This document shows positions 7,592 through 15,921 of a stretch of DNA of 38,123 nt, piece by piece. The first letter of the stretch is position 1. Every line of letters starts with the position of its first letter. The stretch lies in contig JAAXJF010000039.1 in the NCBI GenBank assembly GCA_012269985.1, forward strand, positions 1 through 38,123, in the 5' to 3' direction. The notes under the pieces were generated by a model. The model was given only the letters and a program-made list of their open reading frames with translations, did no database searches and was not told the DNA's origin. The position numbers and the translations under genes were made by a program. The DNA comes from Acidimicrobiaceae bacterium (GTDB taxonomy: Bacteria; Actinomycetota; Acidimicrobiia; Acidimicrobiales; Ilumatobacteraceae).

Positions 7592-8272
7592 GTGGGAACT
7601 CGCATCCTAAGCGTGGAAGACGACGAACGCATTCGCCAAGCCGTCAAACTTGCCCTCGAAGATGAGGGCTGGATTGTCGACGAAGCGGAAAGCGGCGAAG
7701 CGGCGATTGACATCTTTAAGCGTCACCCATCCGATGTTGTGCTTATCGACATCATGCTTCCCGGTATCGACGGGTTTGAGTTGTGCCGAACCATCCGTCG
7801 AACAAGTGACGTCCCCGTCGTCATGGTGACTGCCAGAAACGACACGCACGACATCGTGGCCGGTTTGGAAGCAGGCGCTGATGATTACTTGACCAAGCCA
7901 TTCGCTCCCAAGGAGTTATCAGCACGCATTCGTGCGCTCCTGAGGCGAACACGGCCATCGTCGACTCCTCATGCCCGCATTTCTCTCGGCGACCTTGCAA
8001 TCGTGCCCGATGAGGGCAAAGTCTCACGCGGCGGTGAAGAGGTTCATCTCACCAAGACTGAATTCAGATTGCTCTGCGAACTTGCAGACAACCCTGGCAA
8101 GGTGTTCAGCCGTGAAGCGCTCCTCGACAAAGTGTGGGGCTATGACTATTTCGGAGATGGCCGGCTTGTCGACGTTCACATCCGTCGACTTCGCACCAAA
8201 GTTGAGGCCGATCCTGCAAATCCTCGGCACGTCGTAACGGTTCGCGGACTCGGATATCGCTTACAGACGTGA
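7592..8272 (+). CDS. OmpR-family response regulator (MtrA-like)
   Basis: The 226-residue regulator has an N-terminal receiver domain with acidic pocket E9-D10-D11, phospho-acceptor D53 (in LIDIMLPG), the TAR switch threonine and the KPF lysine. A winged-helix domain follows from about residue 130, ending in the usual VDVHIRRLRTKVE and VRGLGYRL. It is the first gene of an operon with a sensor kinase (GTGA overlap) and a GerMN lipoprotein, the same order as mtrA-mtrB-lpqB in mycobacteria. The GTG start is preceded at six bases by CACAAT, a near-consensus -10, suggesting a leaderless message. Assignment as the MtrA orthologue is an inference from order. Confidence 0.93.
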   Translation: MGTRILSVEDDERIRQAVKLALEDEGWIVDEAESGEAAIDIFKRHPSDVVLIDIMLPGIDGFELCRTIRRTSDVPVVMVTARNDTHDIVAGLEAGADDYLTKPFAPKELSARIRALLRRTRPSSTPHARISLGDLAIVPDEGKVSRGGEEVHLTKTEFRLLCELADNPGKVFSREALLDKVWGYDYFGDGRLVDVHIRRLRTKVEADPANPRHVVTVRGLGYRLQT

Positions 8273-9726
8273 GCCTTGCCGATCTTCCGAGCGACGAGCA
8301 GTCGACGGCAGAGCAACCTCAGCAACGCCGCAATCGATGGAGCCTCCGTCGTCGAATCCTCGTCACGTTCGCTACTGGCGCAATCTTCATGGCAGTTCTT
8401 CTTGCCGTCACCACCTATGGGCTTGCGAGCTCAAATGTTGTGCAACAGCGCGACCAAACCAGCGTCGAGACCGCCAAGCGGAATGCGCAGATCACCCAGA
8501 CTGCTCTCAGGGGGCCTGCCGCAACGGCTCAACCCGCACTCGACGCTCTTGCGGCATTCGGTGTGAACAATGCTCTTGTGTGGTATGCCAACGGGTGGCA
8601 CGCGACCGGAAACTACGAGCCCGTCACTCTTCCTCAATCACTCGTCGACCGCGTTATCGAAGATGCAGTGCCCGCCCGAATGGTCGCAGATGTTGTCGAC
8701 GACCCTCACATCGTCGTTGGGTGGCCTCTCGCCAATAACGGTGCCTTCTTCGAGTTCTTCAGCCTTGCCGAGGTTGACTCAGCGCTGTCGAGCGTACGTC
8801 TTTCGCTGTACATCGCAGGTGGTCTAACTCTGGGTCTCAGCGTGATTGCCGGGGCATTTGCCGCTCGTCGGGCGCTACGACCGGTTGCAGATGCTGCCCG
8901 GGCGGCAAAGTCGATCGCAGGTGGCCGACTCGATACGCGGTTGAACCCCGAGAAGGACCCAGATCTTGGGGTTCTTGCTGAGTCGTTTAACGATATGGCT
9001 GAAGCGCTAGAGCAACGAGTTGAGCGAGATGCGCGCTTCGCTTCTGATGTGAGCCATGAACTCCGCTCCCCGCTCATGACGCTTGAAGCGTCCATTGAGG
9101 TGATGGAAAGCCGCAGGTCAGAAATGCCTGAGCGGGCTCGAGCCGCAGTCGACCTGCTCCGGAGTGACGTCACCCGCTTTCGAACCCTCGTAGAAGACCT
9201 CCTTGAAATTTCACGATTTGATGCCGGTGAAGTACCCCTCAACCTCGACGATCTCAGAGCGCTCCAATTTGTGGAGCAAGCAATTGGAGTGAGTAGCGCT
9301 CCTGACACGCTTCTTAAGAGCGAGCCCCGCGTTGCTGGGCTCATCATCCAGGGCGACCGACGACGACTCGCACGAGTGATCGCCAATCTCATTGACAATG
9401 CGCGAATCCACGGTGACAGCGAGGCGAGGATTTCACTTGAGATCCCTACCCACGCAGGACATGCTGAGCAACTGCTCCATATCGCGGTCGAAGATCATGG
9501 TCCAGGTGTTCCCGAACGCGAGCGGGCTTTAGTGTTCGAGCGGTTTGCCCGGGGTGTTGCCGCGGGACGACGTTCATCGGGGGATGGATCTGGCCTCGGC
9601 CTTGCCCTCGTCGCTGAGCACGTTCGACTTCACAAGGGAAGAGTCTGGGTTGAAGACCGGCACGATGGTCAACCAGGAGCGAGGTTCGTCATCGAATTGC
9701 CCGCAGAGGAAGTCGAAGTCGAATGA
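8269..9726 (+). CDS. Sensor histidine kinase (MtrB-like)
   Basis: A 485-residue membrane histidine kinase. Helices at about 30-52 and 178-200 flank an extracytoplasmic sensor region, followed by a HAMP domain and the HisKA helix with phospho-accepting H263 in FASDVSHELRSPL. The ATPase domain shows an N-box (LIDNARIHG), DHGPGVP, FERFARG and GSGLGLALV. All catalytic motifs are intact. The start overlaps the response regulator stop as GTGA and the stop overlaps the GerMN lipoprotein ATG as ATGA, so the three are translationally coupled. The MtrB parallel rests on this order; the stimulus is unknown. Confidence 0.94.
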   Translation: MSLADLPSDEQSTAEQPQQRRNRWSLRRRILVTFATGAIFMAVLLAVTTYGLASSNVVQQRDQTSVETAKRNAQITQTALRGPAATAQPALDALAAFGVNNALVWYANGWHATGNYEPVTLPQSLVDRVIEDAVPARMVADVVDDPHIVVGWPLANNGAFFEFFSLAEVDSALSSVRLSLYIAGGLTLGLSVIAGAFAARRALRPVADAARAAKSIAGGRLDTRLNPEKDPDLGVLAESFNDMAEALEQRVERDARFASDVSHELRSPLMTLEASIEVMESRRSEMPERARAAVDLLRSDVTRFRTLVEDLLEISRFDAGEVPLNLDDLRALQFVEQAIGVSSAPDTLLKSEPRVAGLIIQGDRRRLARVIANLIDNARIHGDSEARISLEIPTHAGHAEQLLHIAVEDHGPGVPERERALVFERFARGVAAGRRSSGDGSGLGLALVAEHVRLHKGRVWVEDRHDGQPGARFVIELPAEEVEVE

Positions 9727-10319
9727 AACGAAGCCGCCTCGGACCCACCGTTCTTCTCCTGTTGCCGATGCTGATGTCCTGCGGCATTGCGATGGATGCA
9801 ACACCGAGAGATATCCCAGCCTCTCAGCGTTTACTGCCACTAGAGAATGATGTAACTGCATTTGAATCGACTGGCTCAAGCCTCATCTACCTCGTCTCTG
9901 CCGGCGATGATCGATCACTGAAGTCCGTCAGGCGTGGCGGCGACACTCAGGCCGACCTCCTCGACATCCTTCTCGCTGGCCCGACCGAAGACGAATCGGT
10001 TGCTCAACTCAGCACTTCTCTCCCACCAGATCTCGAAATTTTGTCAACACGAAGTGTCGGTTCAGTCGCCTACATCGACCTCTCCGGCGCAATGACTGCA
10101 CTTAGCGGGGAAGCCCTTCTCAGAGGTGCCGCCCAACTGGTACTCACGACTGTCGAACTCCCAGGAATCGAAGCTGTCCAACTCACCGTCGCCGGTGAAC
10201 GCTTCCCTTGGCTCACGTCGCATGGCGACACGACCTCAGGATTGCTCCGTATATTCGACTTCGCCAGAACCTTCGAGAGCTCTCAGCCGAACTATCCGTC
10301 GCTGCCGCCGAGCACCTAG
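9723..10319 (+). CDS. GerMN-domain lipoprotein (short LpqB-like)
   Basis: The 198-residue protein has a lipoprotein signal peptide with lipobox LMSC (lipidated C20), then a GerMN-type domain: IYLVSAGDD, LLAGPTEDE, a VAYIDLS strand, and the AAQLVLTTVELPGIEAVQL segment that typifies the fold. In mycobacteria LpqB is a much longer lipoprotein with a GerMN-containing N-terminal part and a beta-propeller, and it modulates MtrB. Here the propeller is absent and the protein ends in a short serine/proline tail. Coupling to the kinase gene suggests a signalling accessory role outside the membrane; this is inferred. Confidence 0.85.
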   Translation: MKRSRLGPTVLLLLPMLMSCGIAMDATPRDIPASQRLLPLENDVTAFESTGSSLIYLVSAGDDRSLKSVRRGGDTQADLLDILLAGPTEDESVAQLSTSLPPDLEILSTRSVGSVAYIDLSGAMTALSGEALLRGAAQLVLTTVELPGIEAVQLTVAGERFPWLTSHGDTTSGLLRIFDFARTFESSQPNYPSLPPST

Positions 10320-10328
10320 AGCGTTTAT

Positions 10329-11363
10329 CTAAGCGAAGAACATTTCTGCGACGTTGCTCACGAGGTCAAGGTCAACTGTTCGCGATCGGCCCGCTGCTTC
10401 AGCGAGGGGGACGGTAACGATGTTGTTGTCTCGAAGAGCGACCATTGATCCCCATTTTCCCTCTCGCGCGGCGTCAACAGCGGCAACTCCAAACCTGGTT
10501 GAAAGCACTCTGTCGAATGCCGTTGGCGTTCCGCCGCGCTGCACGTGACCGAGAAGAACTGGTCGGGTCTCGAAGCCAGTTCGAAGACCAATTTCGGCTG
10601 CAACAATGCTTCCGATTCCTCCCAAACGAACGTGCCCGTACTCATCTCGGGTCTGATCGGGGAGTTCAATAGTTCCTTCTGCTGGCCGAGATCCCTCCGC
10701 GACGACCACGATCGATGCAAATCTGCCACGGGAGTGGCGGCGAACCAGACGCTCACAAACTTCGTCGATATCAAACGGCCGTTCAGGGATGAGTACAACC
10801 GCTGCACCACCGGCAAGACCCGCATGTGTCGCAATCCAACCACTGTGGCGACCCATGACTTCCACCACCATCACACGGTCATGAGATTCAGCGGTGGTAT
10901 GCAACCGGTCGATTGCGTCAGTTGCAATCTGAACGGCCGTGTTGAACCCGAATGTGAGATCGGTGCCTTCAATGTCATTGTCAATGGTTTTCGGAACTCC
11001 AAGCACCGGGATTCCATGTTCTCGAAACAGGATTTCGCCAACGGTAAGCGACCCATTTCCGCCGATGATGACGAGTCCGTCAATCCCAATTTCAGAGATA
11101 GTTGAACGCACGCGATCAACACCGTCGGGACTGTCGAGAGGGCTTCCACGGGTGGCGCCGAGCACCGTCCCACCCCTCGGAAGGGTGCCCCGCATTGACT
11201 CAACGGTAATCGGGAGTGTTCGACGGCTCATCACGCCCTCCCATGCGTCAACAAAGCCGATGATCTCATCACCGAATACGCGCTCACCCTTGCGAATAAT
11301 GGCTCGAATTACCGCATTTAGCCCAGGGCAATCTCCACCGCCTGTAAGAACTCCGAATCGCAC
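10329..11363 (-). CDS. pfkA: 6-phosphofructokinase (group III type)
   Basis: The 344-residue enzyme phosphorylates fructose 6-phosphate to the 1,6-bisphosphate. Motifs are LTGGGDCPGLNAVIR (6-20), GGNGS (101-105), PKTIDND (124-130, catalytic aspartate D128) and EVMGRHSGWIA. Gly at 104 suggests ATP rather than pyrophosphate as donor; the lysine in PKTIDND places it with actinobacterial group III enzymes. Position 103 is Asn where Asp or Glu is usual. The open frame extends 127 codons upstream, but the GTG at 11363 begins exactly at the family N-terminus and a TATCCT element ends seven bases before it, indicating a leaderless start. Confidence 0.95.
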   Translation of the reverse strand: MRFGVLTGGGDCPGLNAVIRAIIRKGERVFGDEIIGFVDAWEGVMSRRTLPITVESMRGTLPRGGTVLGATRGSPLDSPDGVDRVRSTISEIGIDGLVIIGGNGSLTVGEILFREHGIPVLGVPKTIDNDIEGTDLTFGFNTAVQIATDAIDRLHTTAESHDRVMVVEVMGRHSGWIATHAGLAGGAAVVLIPERPFDIDEVCERLVRRHSRGRFASIVVVAEGSRPAEGTIELPDQTRDEYGHVRLGGIGSIVAAEIGLRTGFETRPVLLGHVQRGGTPTAFDRVLSTRFGVAAVDAAREGKWGSMVALRDNNIVTVPLAEAAGRSRTVDLDLVSNVAEMFFA

Positions 11364-11370
11364 CTTTCGA

Positions 11371-11376
11371 AGGATA
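11371..11376 (-). promoter_or_regulatory. -10 element for leaderless pfkA mRNA
   Basis: Minus-strand TATCCT fits TANNNT and is separated by seven bases from the pfkA GTG at 11363. It decides the start, since the frame is open far upstream and no convincing ribosome binding site precedes the GTG. Confidence 0.55.
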
Positions 11377-11402
11377 TGCCTATCGACTGATAGAACGAAC
11401 CT

Positions 11403-11723
11403 ATGGCGTGGGACAGCAGTCGACCGGTTCCTTGGCAACGACTCATTCGGGAATGGCTCATCTACGTCGCAATCATGGTGGTGATCATCTTTGTTGCGGT
11501 GCAGCCCTCGAGCAGGGTTGGAGCGTTTGCGGGTCTCTTTATCAGCGGACCTGCGTATCTTGCTTTTGGTGCCGTGCTTGCAAAATTTGGGTACAGCCGT
11601 GACCGTTTGCGGCGAGCAACCCCGAAACCGTCTACTCGTAGCGCCGACGCAAGTGAGCCCTCGGCCCGGCCTCGACCTTCCCCCACCAAACGAACTGGCG
11701 GCGGCACGCCGCGCAAACGCTAA
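11403..11723 (+). CDS. Small two-helix membrane protein
   Basis: The 106-residue product begins MAWDSSRPVPWQRL, followed by two hydrophobic helices at about 18-35 and 40-60, a KFGYSRDRL segment, and a disordered basic tail rich in Pro, Ser and Arg. This N-terminal pattern recurs in small membrane proteins of Acidimicrobiia-like actinobacteria, but no function is known to me. It diverges from pfkA with only 39 bases between, so the two promoters must overlap. Confidence 0.75.
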   Translation: MAWDSSRPVPWQRLIREWLIYVAIMVVIIFVAVQPSSRVGAFAGLFISGPAYLAFGAVLAKFGYSRDRLRRATPKPSTRSADASEPSARPRPSPTKRTGGGTPRKR

Positions 11724-11749
11724 ACGGCAATGCATTCTCACCACCCGGT

Positions 11750-11755
11750 TACCAT
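11750..11755 (+). promoter_or_regulatory. -10 element for leaderless glpK mRNA
   Basis: TACCAT fits TANNNT and is followed by six bases (CGCTGC) and the glpK ATG. There is no ribosome binding site in the gap. No convincing -35 is seen. Confidence 0.5.
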
Positions 11756-11761
11756 CGCTGC

Positions 11762-13246
11762 ATGTCTACGGGTACGTGTGTAATTGCGATCGACGCCGGC
11801 ACCACCGGTGTCCGAGCCCGCTCAGTGCATCTTGATGCCCGAGCTCCCGAGTCTGAGTATCAAGAGTTCACTCAATTTTTTCCCGAGCCAGGCTTGGTTG
11901 AGCACGATGTCGACGAAATTTGGTCCGCAGTTGTTGCGACCGTGAACGCAGTAATTGAACGCGTTGGTCGAGACAACATTGCTGCTATCGGCATCACGAA
12001 CCAGCGGGAAACGGTTGTTGCGTGGTCGCGATCGACAGGAGAGCCTCACGGTCGAGCGATTGTCTGGCAAGATCGCCGCACTGCCGATGAGTGTACTCAA
12101 CTTGAACTTGATGGTCTTCTTCCGATGGTTCGAGAGCGCACCGGACTGGTTCTTGACCCCTATTTCAGCGGCACAAAGTTTGCTCGCATGCTGCGCGATC
12201 GGTCGGTTGCTATCGATGGCGACCTCGCGCTCGGCACAATCGACAGTTGGATTATCTGGAAGCTCACCAACGGCGAGATGCACGTCACCGATCCAACAAA
12301 TGCAAGCAGAACCATGCTGTACAACATTGTTGAACATCGATGGGATGACGCCCTCTGTGATGCTCTGAAAGTGCCGATCGGCGCCCTTCCTGAGGTTCGC
12401 CCGTCATCTGGGCGTTTCGGGTTGACGTCGGGCGGCTCAGGAATCCCCGACGGAATTCCGATCAGCGGAGTTGCCGGTGACCAACAGGCGGCGCTGTTCG
12501 GGCAAGCCTGCTTCGACCAGGGAATGGCCAAGAACACCTATGGCACAGGCAGTTTTGTTCTTCTCAACGTGGGAACAGAGTGCCCACCCGTCACCGACGG
12601 AATGCTCACGACGATTGCGTGGGACCTTGGCACGGGCTCTCCGACTTACGCTCTTGAGGGGTCAATTTTCGTCACTGGTGCGGCAATTCAGTGGCTGAGA
12701 GACGGACTCGGCATTATCTCATCGGCACCCGAGGTTGGCCCTCTTGCGGCAACGGTCCCAGACAGCGGTGGCGTTGTCATTGTTCCTGCGTTCACCGGCC
12801 TGGGCTCACCTTGGTGGGACCCGTATGCTCGGGGCACCATCTGTGGTCTCACCAGGGGCTCGACAGCTGCCCATCTTGCTCGCGCGACCATCGAGTCGAT
12901 GGCGTTCCAGACCAGAGATGTGATCGATGCAATGACATCCGCATCGGGTATTGCCATTGAAGACCTGAGGGTTGATGGTGGCGCGTCGGTCATGGATCTC
13001 CTTCTCCAATTTCAGGCAGATCAACTTGGGGTGACCGTCCGACGACCGGTCGACCATGAAACAACTGCTCTTGGAGCCGCTCGACTCGCTGGTCTCGCCG
13101 AGGGGGTCTGGACTTCGCTCGATGAGTTGGCGGCAGATTGGGAACTCGATGCAGAGTTCTCCCCTGAACCCGACCGGACGATGACAGATCTCGCTCACCA
13201 GCAATGGAAGCGAGCAGTCGACCGATCACTCAACTGGGCCAGGTAG
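11762..13246 (+). CDS. glpK: Glycerol kinase
   Basis: The 494-residue FGGY-family kinase makes sn-glycerol 3-phosphate from glycerol and ATP. The N-terminal phosphate loop is IDAGTTGVRA. The glycerol-contact residues known from E. coli GlpK are all present: R and E in NQRETVV, W in IVWQD, Y in DPYFSGTK, and D in GDQQAA. The C-terminal half has GLGSPWWDPYARGTICGLTRG and VDGGAS. It is monocistronic, opposite in direction to the aminotransferase whose 3' end is ten bases away. It is the conventional glycerol kinase of this window, in contrast to the altered paralogue at 27490. Confidence 0.97.
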   Translation: MSTGTCVIAIDAGTTGVRARSVHLDARAPESEYQEFTQFFPEPGLVEHDVDEIWSAVVATVNAVIERVGRDNIAAIGITNQRETVVAWSRSTGEPHGRAIVWQDRRTADECTQLELDGLLPMVRERTGLVLDPYFSGTKFARMLRDRSVAIDGDLALGTIDSWIIWKLTNGEMHVTDPTNASRTMLYNIVEHRWDDALCDALKVPIGALPEVRPSSGRFGLTSGGSGIPDGIPISGVAGDQQAALFGQACFDQGMAKNTYGTGSFVLLNVGTECPPVTDGMLTTIAWDLGTGSPTYALEGSIFVTGAAIQWLRDGLGIISSAPEVGPLAATVPDSGGVVIVPAFTGLGSPWWDPYARGTICGLTRGSTAAHLARATIESMAFQTRDVIDAMTSASGIAIEDLRVDGGASVMDLLLQFQADQLGVTVRRPVDHETTALGAARLAGLAEGVWTSLDELAADWELDAEFSPEPDRTMTDLAHQQWKRAVDRSLNWAR

Positions 13247-13256
13247 GCCTGCTGAG

Positions 13257-14468
13257 TTACTCTCCACCGAGCTTCGTGAGACCGCGCCGCAGGTTACGCA
13301 TCGCCTGTGCAATGCGTTGCTCATTTTCAATGAGGGCAAAGCGCGCATAGCCCTCTCCCCCAGGCCCAAAACCAACTCCAGGTGAAAGCGCAACGTCACA
13401 TTCTTTTACGAGCATCGAGCAGAACTCAACAGAGTCGAGATCGCTGTATGCCTCAGGAATTGGAGCCCAAACAAACATGGAGCCTCCAGGTTTTGGCACT
13501 TCCCAACCAATCTTCGAGAGGCCGTCAATGAGTGCCTCACAGCGCGATTCGTAGATCGAACAGATCTCTTTCGGGTAGTCAGCAGCTTCCCTGAATGCCA
13601 CTGTCGCTGCTATCTGCACTGGTTGGAACATTCCGTAGTCGAGATAACTCTTCAACTTCACCAGTGCTTGCACAACTTCGGCACTCCCGACCATGAATGC
13701 GCTTCTCCACCCCGCCATCGAGAAGCTCTTCGTCATCGAGTACTGCTCGACAGCAACTTCTTTTGCGCCTTCAGCTTGCAGAATGCTCGGCGGTCTAACC
13801 CCATCGAACCCGATATCTGCGTACGCAAAGTCGTGAACGACGATCATTTCTCGTTCACGACAAAAGTCGACGACTCGCTGCATGAAGGCAAGATCGACGC
13901 ACGCCCCGGTCGGGTTATGAGGAAAGGAAATAACAAGCACTCTTGGCTTTGGCCACCCGATGTCATATGCCCGGTGAAGGTTGTCGAAGAACTCCTCTGA
14001 GAAGTTGGCGCGCTCGTCGGGGTGAGAAAGCCCGCGCATAGGGAGCTGACGCAGGTCGGCTCCAGCGAACAAGGGGCCATACATATGTATCGGGTAACTC
14101 GGAGTCGGAACGATCGCTGCGTCACCGCGTTCGAGCAACACCCACATCAAATGAGAGAACCCCTCTTTCGAACCGATGGTGTTGGTGACCTCCAACTCGG
14201 GGTCAAGGTGCACCCCCCAAGTGCGTTCGTAATATTTCGCAACTTCTTCGCGAAGCCGGGGTAAGCCTCGACTCAGTGAGTACCGATGATTTCTTGGGTT
14301 TTTCGCCGATTCGGCGAGTTTCGCAACGGCAACATCAGGTGATGGAAGGTCAGGGTTTCCGAACCCAAGGTCGATGACATCTGCACCGCGCTGGCGAGCC
14401 TCAATCTTCAGCCCATTGATAACGGTGAATACATATGGTGGGAGGTTCGTGATCCGGCGAAATTCCAT
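13257..14468 (-). CDS. AlaC-type class I/II aminotransferase
   Basis: The 403-residue PLP enzyme starts MEFRRITNLPPYVF, the signature start of alanine-synthesising AlaC/YfdZ-type transaminases. Other features are DLGFGNPDLPSP, the N in FPHNPTGAC, the pyridine-contact D in VVHDFAYAD, the PLP lysine in SMTKSFSMAGWR, and the substrate-carboxylate arginine in EGYARFAL. AlaC transfers an amino group from glutamate to pyruvate; related enzymes make LL-diaminopimelate, so substrate is not certain. An ATG two codons upstream (14474) is an alternative. A TAGCGT element eight bases before 14468 may be a -10. Confidence 0.88.
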   Translation of the reverse strand: MEFRRITNLPPYVFTVINGLKIEARQRGADVIDLGFGNPDLPSPDVAVAKLAESAKNPRNHRYSLSRGLPRLREEVAKYYERTWGVHLDPELEVTNTIGSKEGFSHLMWVLLERGDAAIVPTPSYPIHMYGPLFAGADLRQLPMRGLSHPDERANFSEEFFDNLHRAYDIGWPKPRVLVISFPHNPTGACVDLAFMQRVVDFCREREMIVVHDFAYADIGFDGVRPPSILQAEGAKEVAVEQYSMTKSFSMAGWRSAFMVGSAEVVQALVKLKSYLDYGMFQPVQIAATVAFREAADYPKEICSIYESRCEALIDGLSKIGWEVPKPGGSMFVWAPIPEAYSDLDSVEFCSMLVKECDVALSPGVGFGPGGEGYARFALIENEQRIAQAMRNLRRGLTKLGGE

Positions 14469-14507
14469 ATACATCGACGCTACCGGCGGGTTGGCGATCG
14501 GCCGACG

Positions 14508-15476
14508 TTACTCAACCTCATGAAGCAATGAGGCTCCTACTGCTCCCGCCCGCTCGCCCAAATGAGCGAACGCAACTTCCGGGATCGTTCTCAAATGCGG
14601 CTGATACAGCAATTCTTCAAACCATCGCTTAATCGGATCAAGGTAAAGATCGGAGCCCACAACGAGACCACCCCCGAGTACAAAGCACTGAGGGTCGAGA
14701 ACGTTGGTGAGGTTCACAAGGCCTAGGGCGACCCAGCGCCCGAACGCGTCGATTACCTTCATCGAGTCGGCATCACCCTCGCGCGCAGCCTGTTGCACAT
14801 GCTCACCTCGGACAGCTTCTGCGTCTCCTCCAGCAAGTTCGGTCACCCGACTCACGCGCCGCCCGATTGCGTACTCACGCGCAAGGCGCGCAAGGCCACT
14901 TCCAGAGGCGTACCGCTCCCAGCATCCTCGACGACCGCAAGGACATGGAGCACCGTCTGGGTCGACCACCATGTGGCCGTACTCGCCAGCAAACCCGTTG
15001 GCACCCTGTTGTAATTTGCCGCCGGCAATAATGCCTCCGCCGATCCCGGTTCCGAGAGTGACAAGCATCATGTCTCGGGCACCCGCAGCGGCACCCAATT
15101 TCCATTCAGCTAGCGCCCCGCACGTAGCGTCGTTGCCTACCTTCACTGGCTGGCGAATTGTCGACCGGAGCTCATCAGCGATGGCGAGGTCGGCCACTCC
15201 GTCAAGATTTGGCGAAGCGCGCAACACACCGTCGTGGGTGACAAGCCCGGGCACTCCGACACCTACTGTGTCAATTACACCGCATTCTGCTTCGAACGCC
15301 GTCACCATTTCAGTAAGCGTCGTAATGAGCATCGGAAGACTTCCGTCACCCCGTGGGGTGGGTCGTTTCAGTGACGTCACCACTTCACCAGTGGGTGACA
15401 GCACTACGCCGAGGCACTTTGTGCCCCCGACATCAATTCCGATACGAAACCCCGACAAAGAGGCAGAGTCGCTCAA
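14508..15476 (-). CDS. ROK-family glucokinase
   Basis: A 322-residue sugar kinase with the full ROK active site: phosphate loop GIDVGGTK (13-20), catalytic aspartate in GND (D116), LGTGIGGG, GEYGH with H168, and zinc cysteines C178, C180 and C185 in CPCGRRGC. Glucokinases of this type carry out the first step of glycolysis in actinobacteria that lack a PTS for glucose. The TTG start overlaps the upstream SRPBCC stop as TTGA, so it is coupled. All residues lost in the ROK-like protein at 3877 are present here, which makes a useful internal comparison. Confidence 0.93.
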   Translation of the reverse strand: MSDSASLSGFRIGIDVGGTKCLGVVLSPTGEVVTSLKRPTPRGDGSLPMLITTLTEMVTAFEAECGVIDTVGVGVPGLVTHDGVLRASPNLDGVADLAIADELRSTIRQPVKVGNDATCGALAEWKLGAAAGARDMMLVTLGTGIGGGIIAGGKLQQGANGFAGEYGHMVVDPDGAPCPCGRRGCWERYASGSGLARLAREYAIGRRVSRVTELAGGDAEAVRGEHVQQAAREGDADSMKVIDAFGRWVALGLVNLTNVLDPQCFVLGGGLVVGSDLYLDPIKRWFEELLYQPHLRTIPEVAFAHLGERAGAVGASLLHEVE

Positions 15477-15907
15477 GCTTCGGCGACGGCCTTCATCTCA
15501 TTGACAGCATTCAGGATGCGGCGTTCTGCCCGCCGTTTCACAAAGCCCGGAAGAGGTACTACGAGATCAATGCTGAGGTCATACCGCACCTCTGTCTGAC
15601 CGTCATTCGGCGACGAAAGGGTGTACGCCCCATCGATCGATCGCTGAATGTCCCCAGACACCATCGACCAACTCAACTTGTGTGGGGCATCGGAGTAGTC
15701 GTACCGAAGGGTGTAATGCGTCGTTCGCCCTAAAGCCGATGCTCGGAACTCGACGTCGAGGGGGCGTCCCTCATCATCGCTTGACTGAACGTTCACCGAT
15801 TTCACATCGTGGGCCCAACTTGGATATGAAGTCACATCTGCTGCGATCTCCCAGACCCGATCGATCGGCGCCTGAATGGTAATTGTTTCCGATGCGCTGT
15901 CGGCCAT
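15473..15907 (-). CDS. SRPBCC (START/polyketide cyclase-like) protein
   Basis: The 144-residue protein has the helix-grip fold signature: an N-terminal strand ETITIQAPIDRVWEIAADVTSYPSW, then alternating strands with RTTHYTLRYDYSD and a long C-terminal helix ending the domain. Such proteins bind lipids or hydrophobic ligands in a cavity. Mycobacteria have an SRPBCC protein (Rv2185c) close to pimB in the same order, suggesting a role linked to cell-envelope lipids. The ATG at 15907 is chosen at the domain boundary. A CACAAT element lies six bases before it. It overlaps the glucokinase start. Confidence 0.85.
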   Translation of the reverse strand: MADSASETITIQAPIDRVWEIAADVTSYPSWAHDVKSVNVQSSDDEGRPLDVEFRASALGRTTHYTLRYDYSDAPHKLSWSMVSGDIQRSIDGAYTLSSPNDGQTEVRYDLSIDLVVPLPGFVKRRAERRILNAVNEMKAVAEA

Positions 15908-15913
15908 GGCTCT

Positions 15914-15919
15914 ATTGTG
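15914..15919 (-). promoter_or_regulatory. Candidate -10 element (CACAAT) before SRPBCC gene
   Basis: Minus-strand CACAAT ends six bases before the ATG at 15907. The same hexamer in the same GGCACAATA context precedes the response regulator start at 7592 at the same spacing, so it may be a variant leaderless -10. Confidence 0.35.
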
Positions 15920-15921
15920 CC

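Noticed and set aside
8706-9398. A 230-codon open frame antisense to the histidine kinase
   Set aside because: Ser/Arg-rich shadow of a strongly conserved kinase, with no domain and no promoter.
11364-11744. N-terminal extension of phosphofructokinase by 127 codons
   Set aside because: Basic, unrelated sequence that runs antisense through the small membrane protein gene; family and -10 position support GTG 11363.
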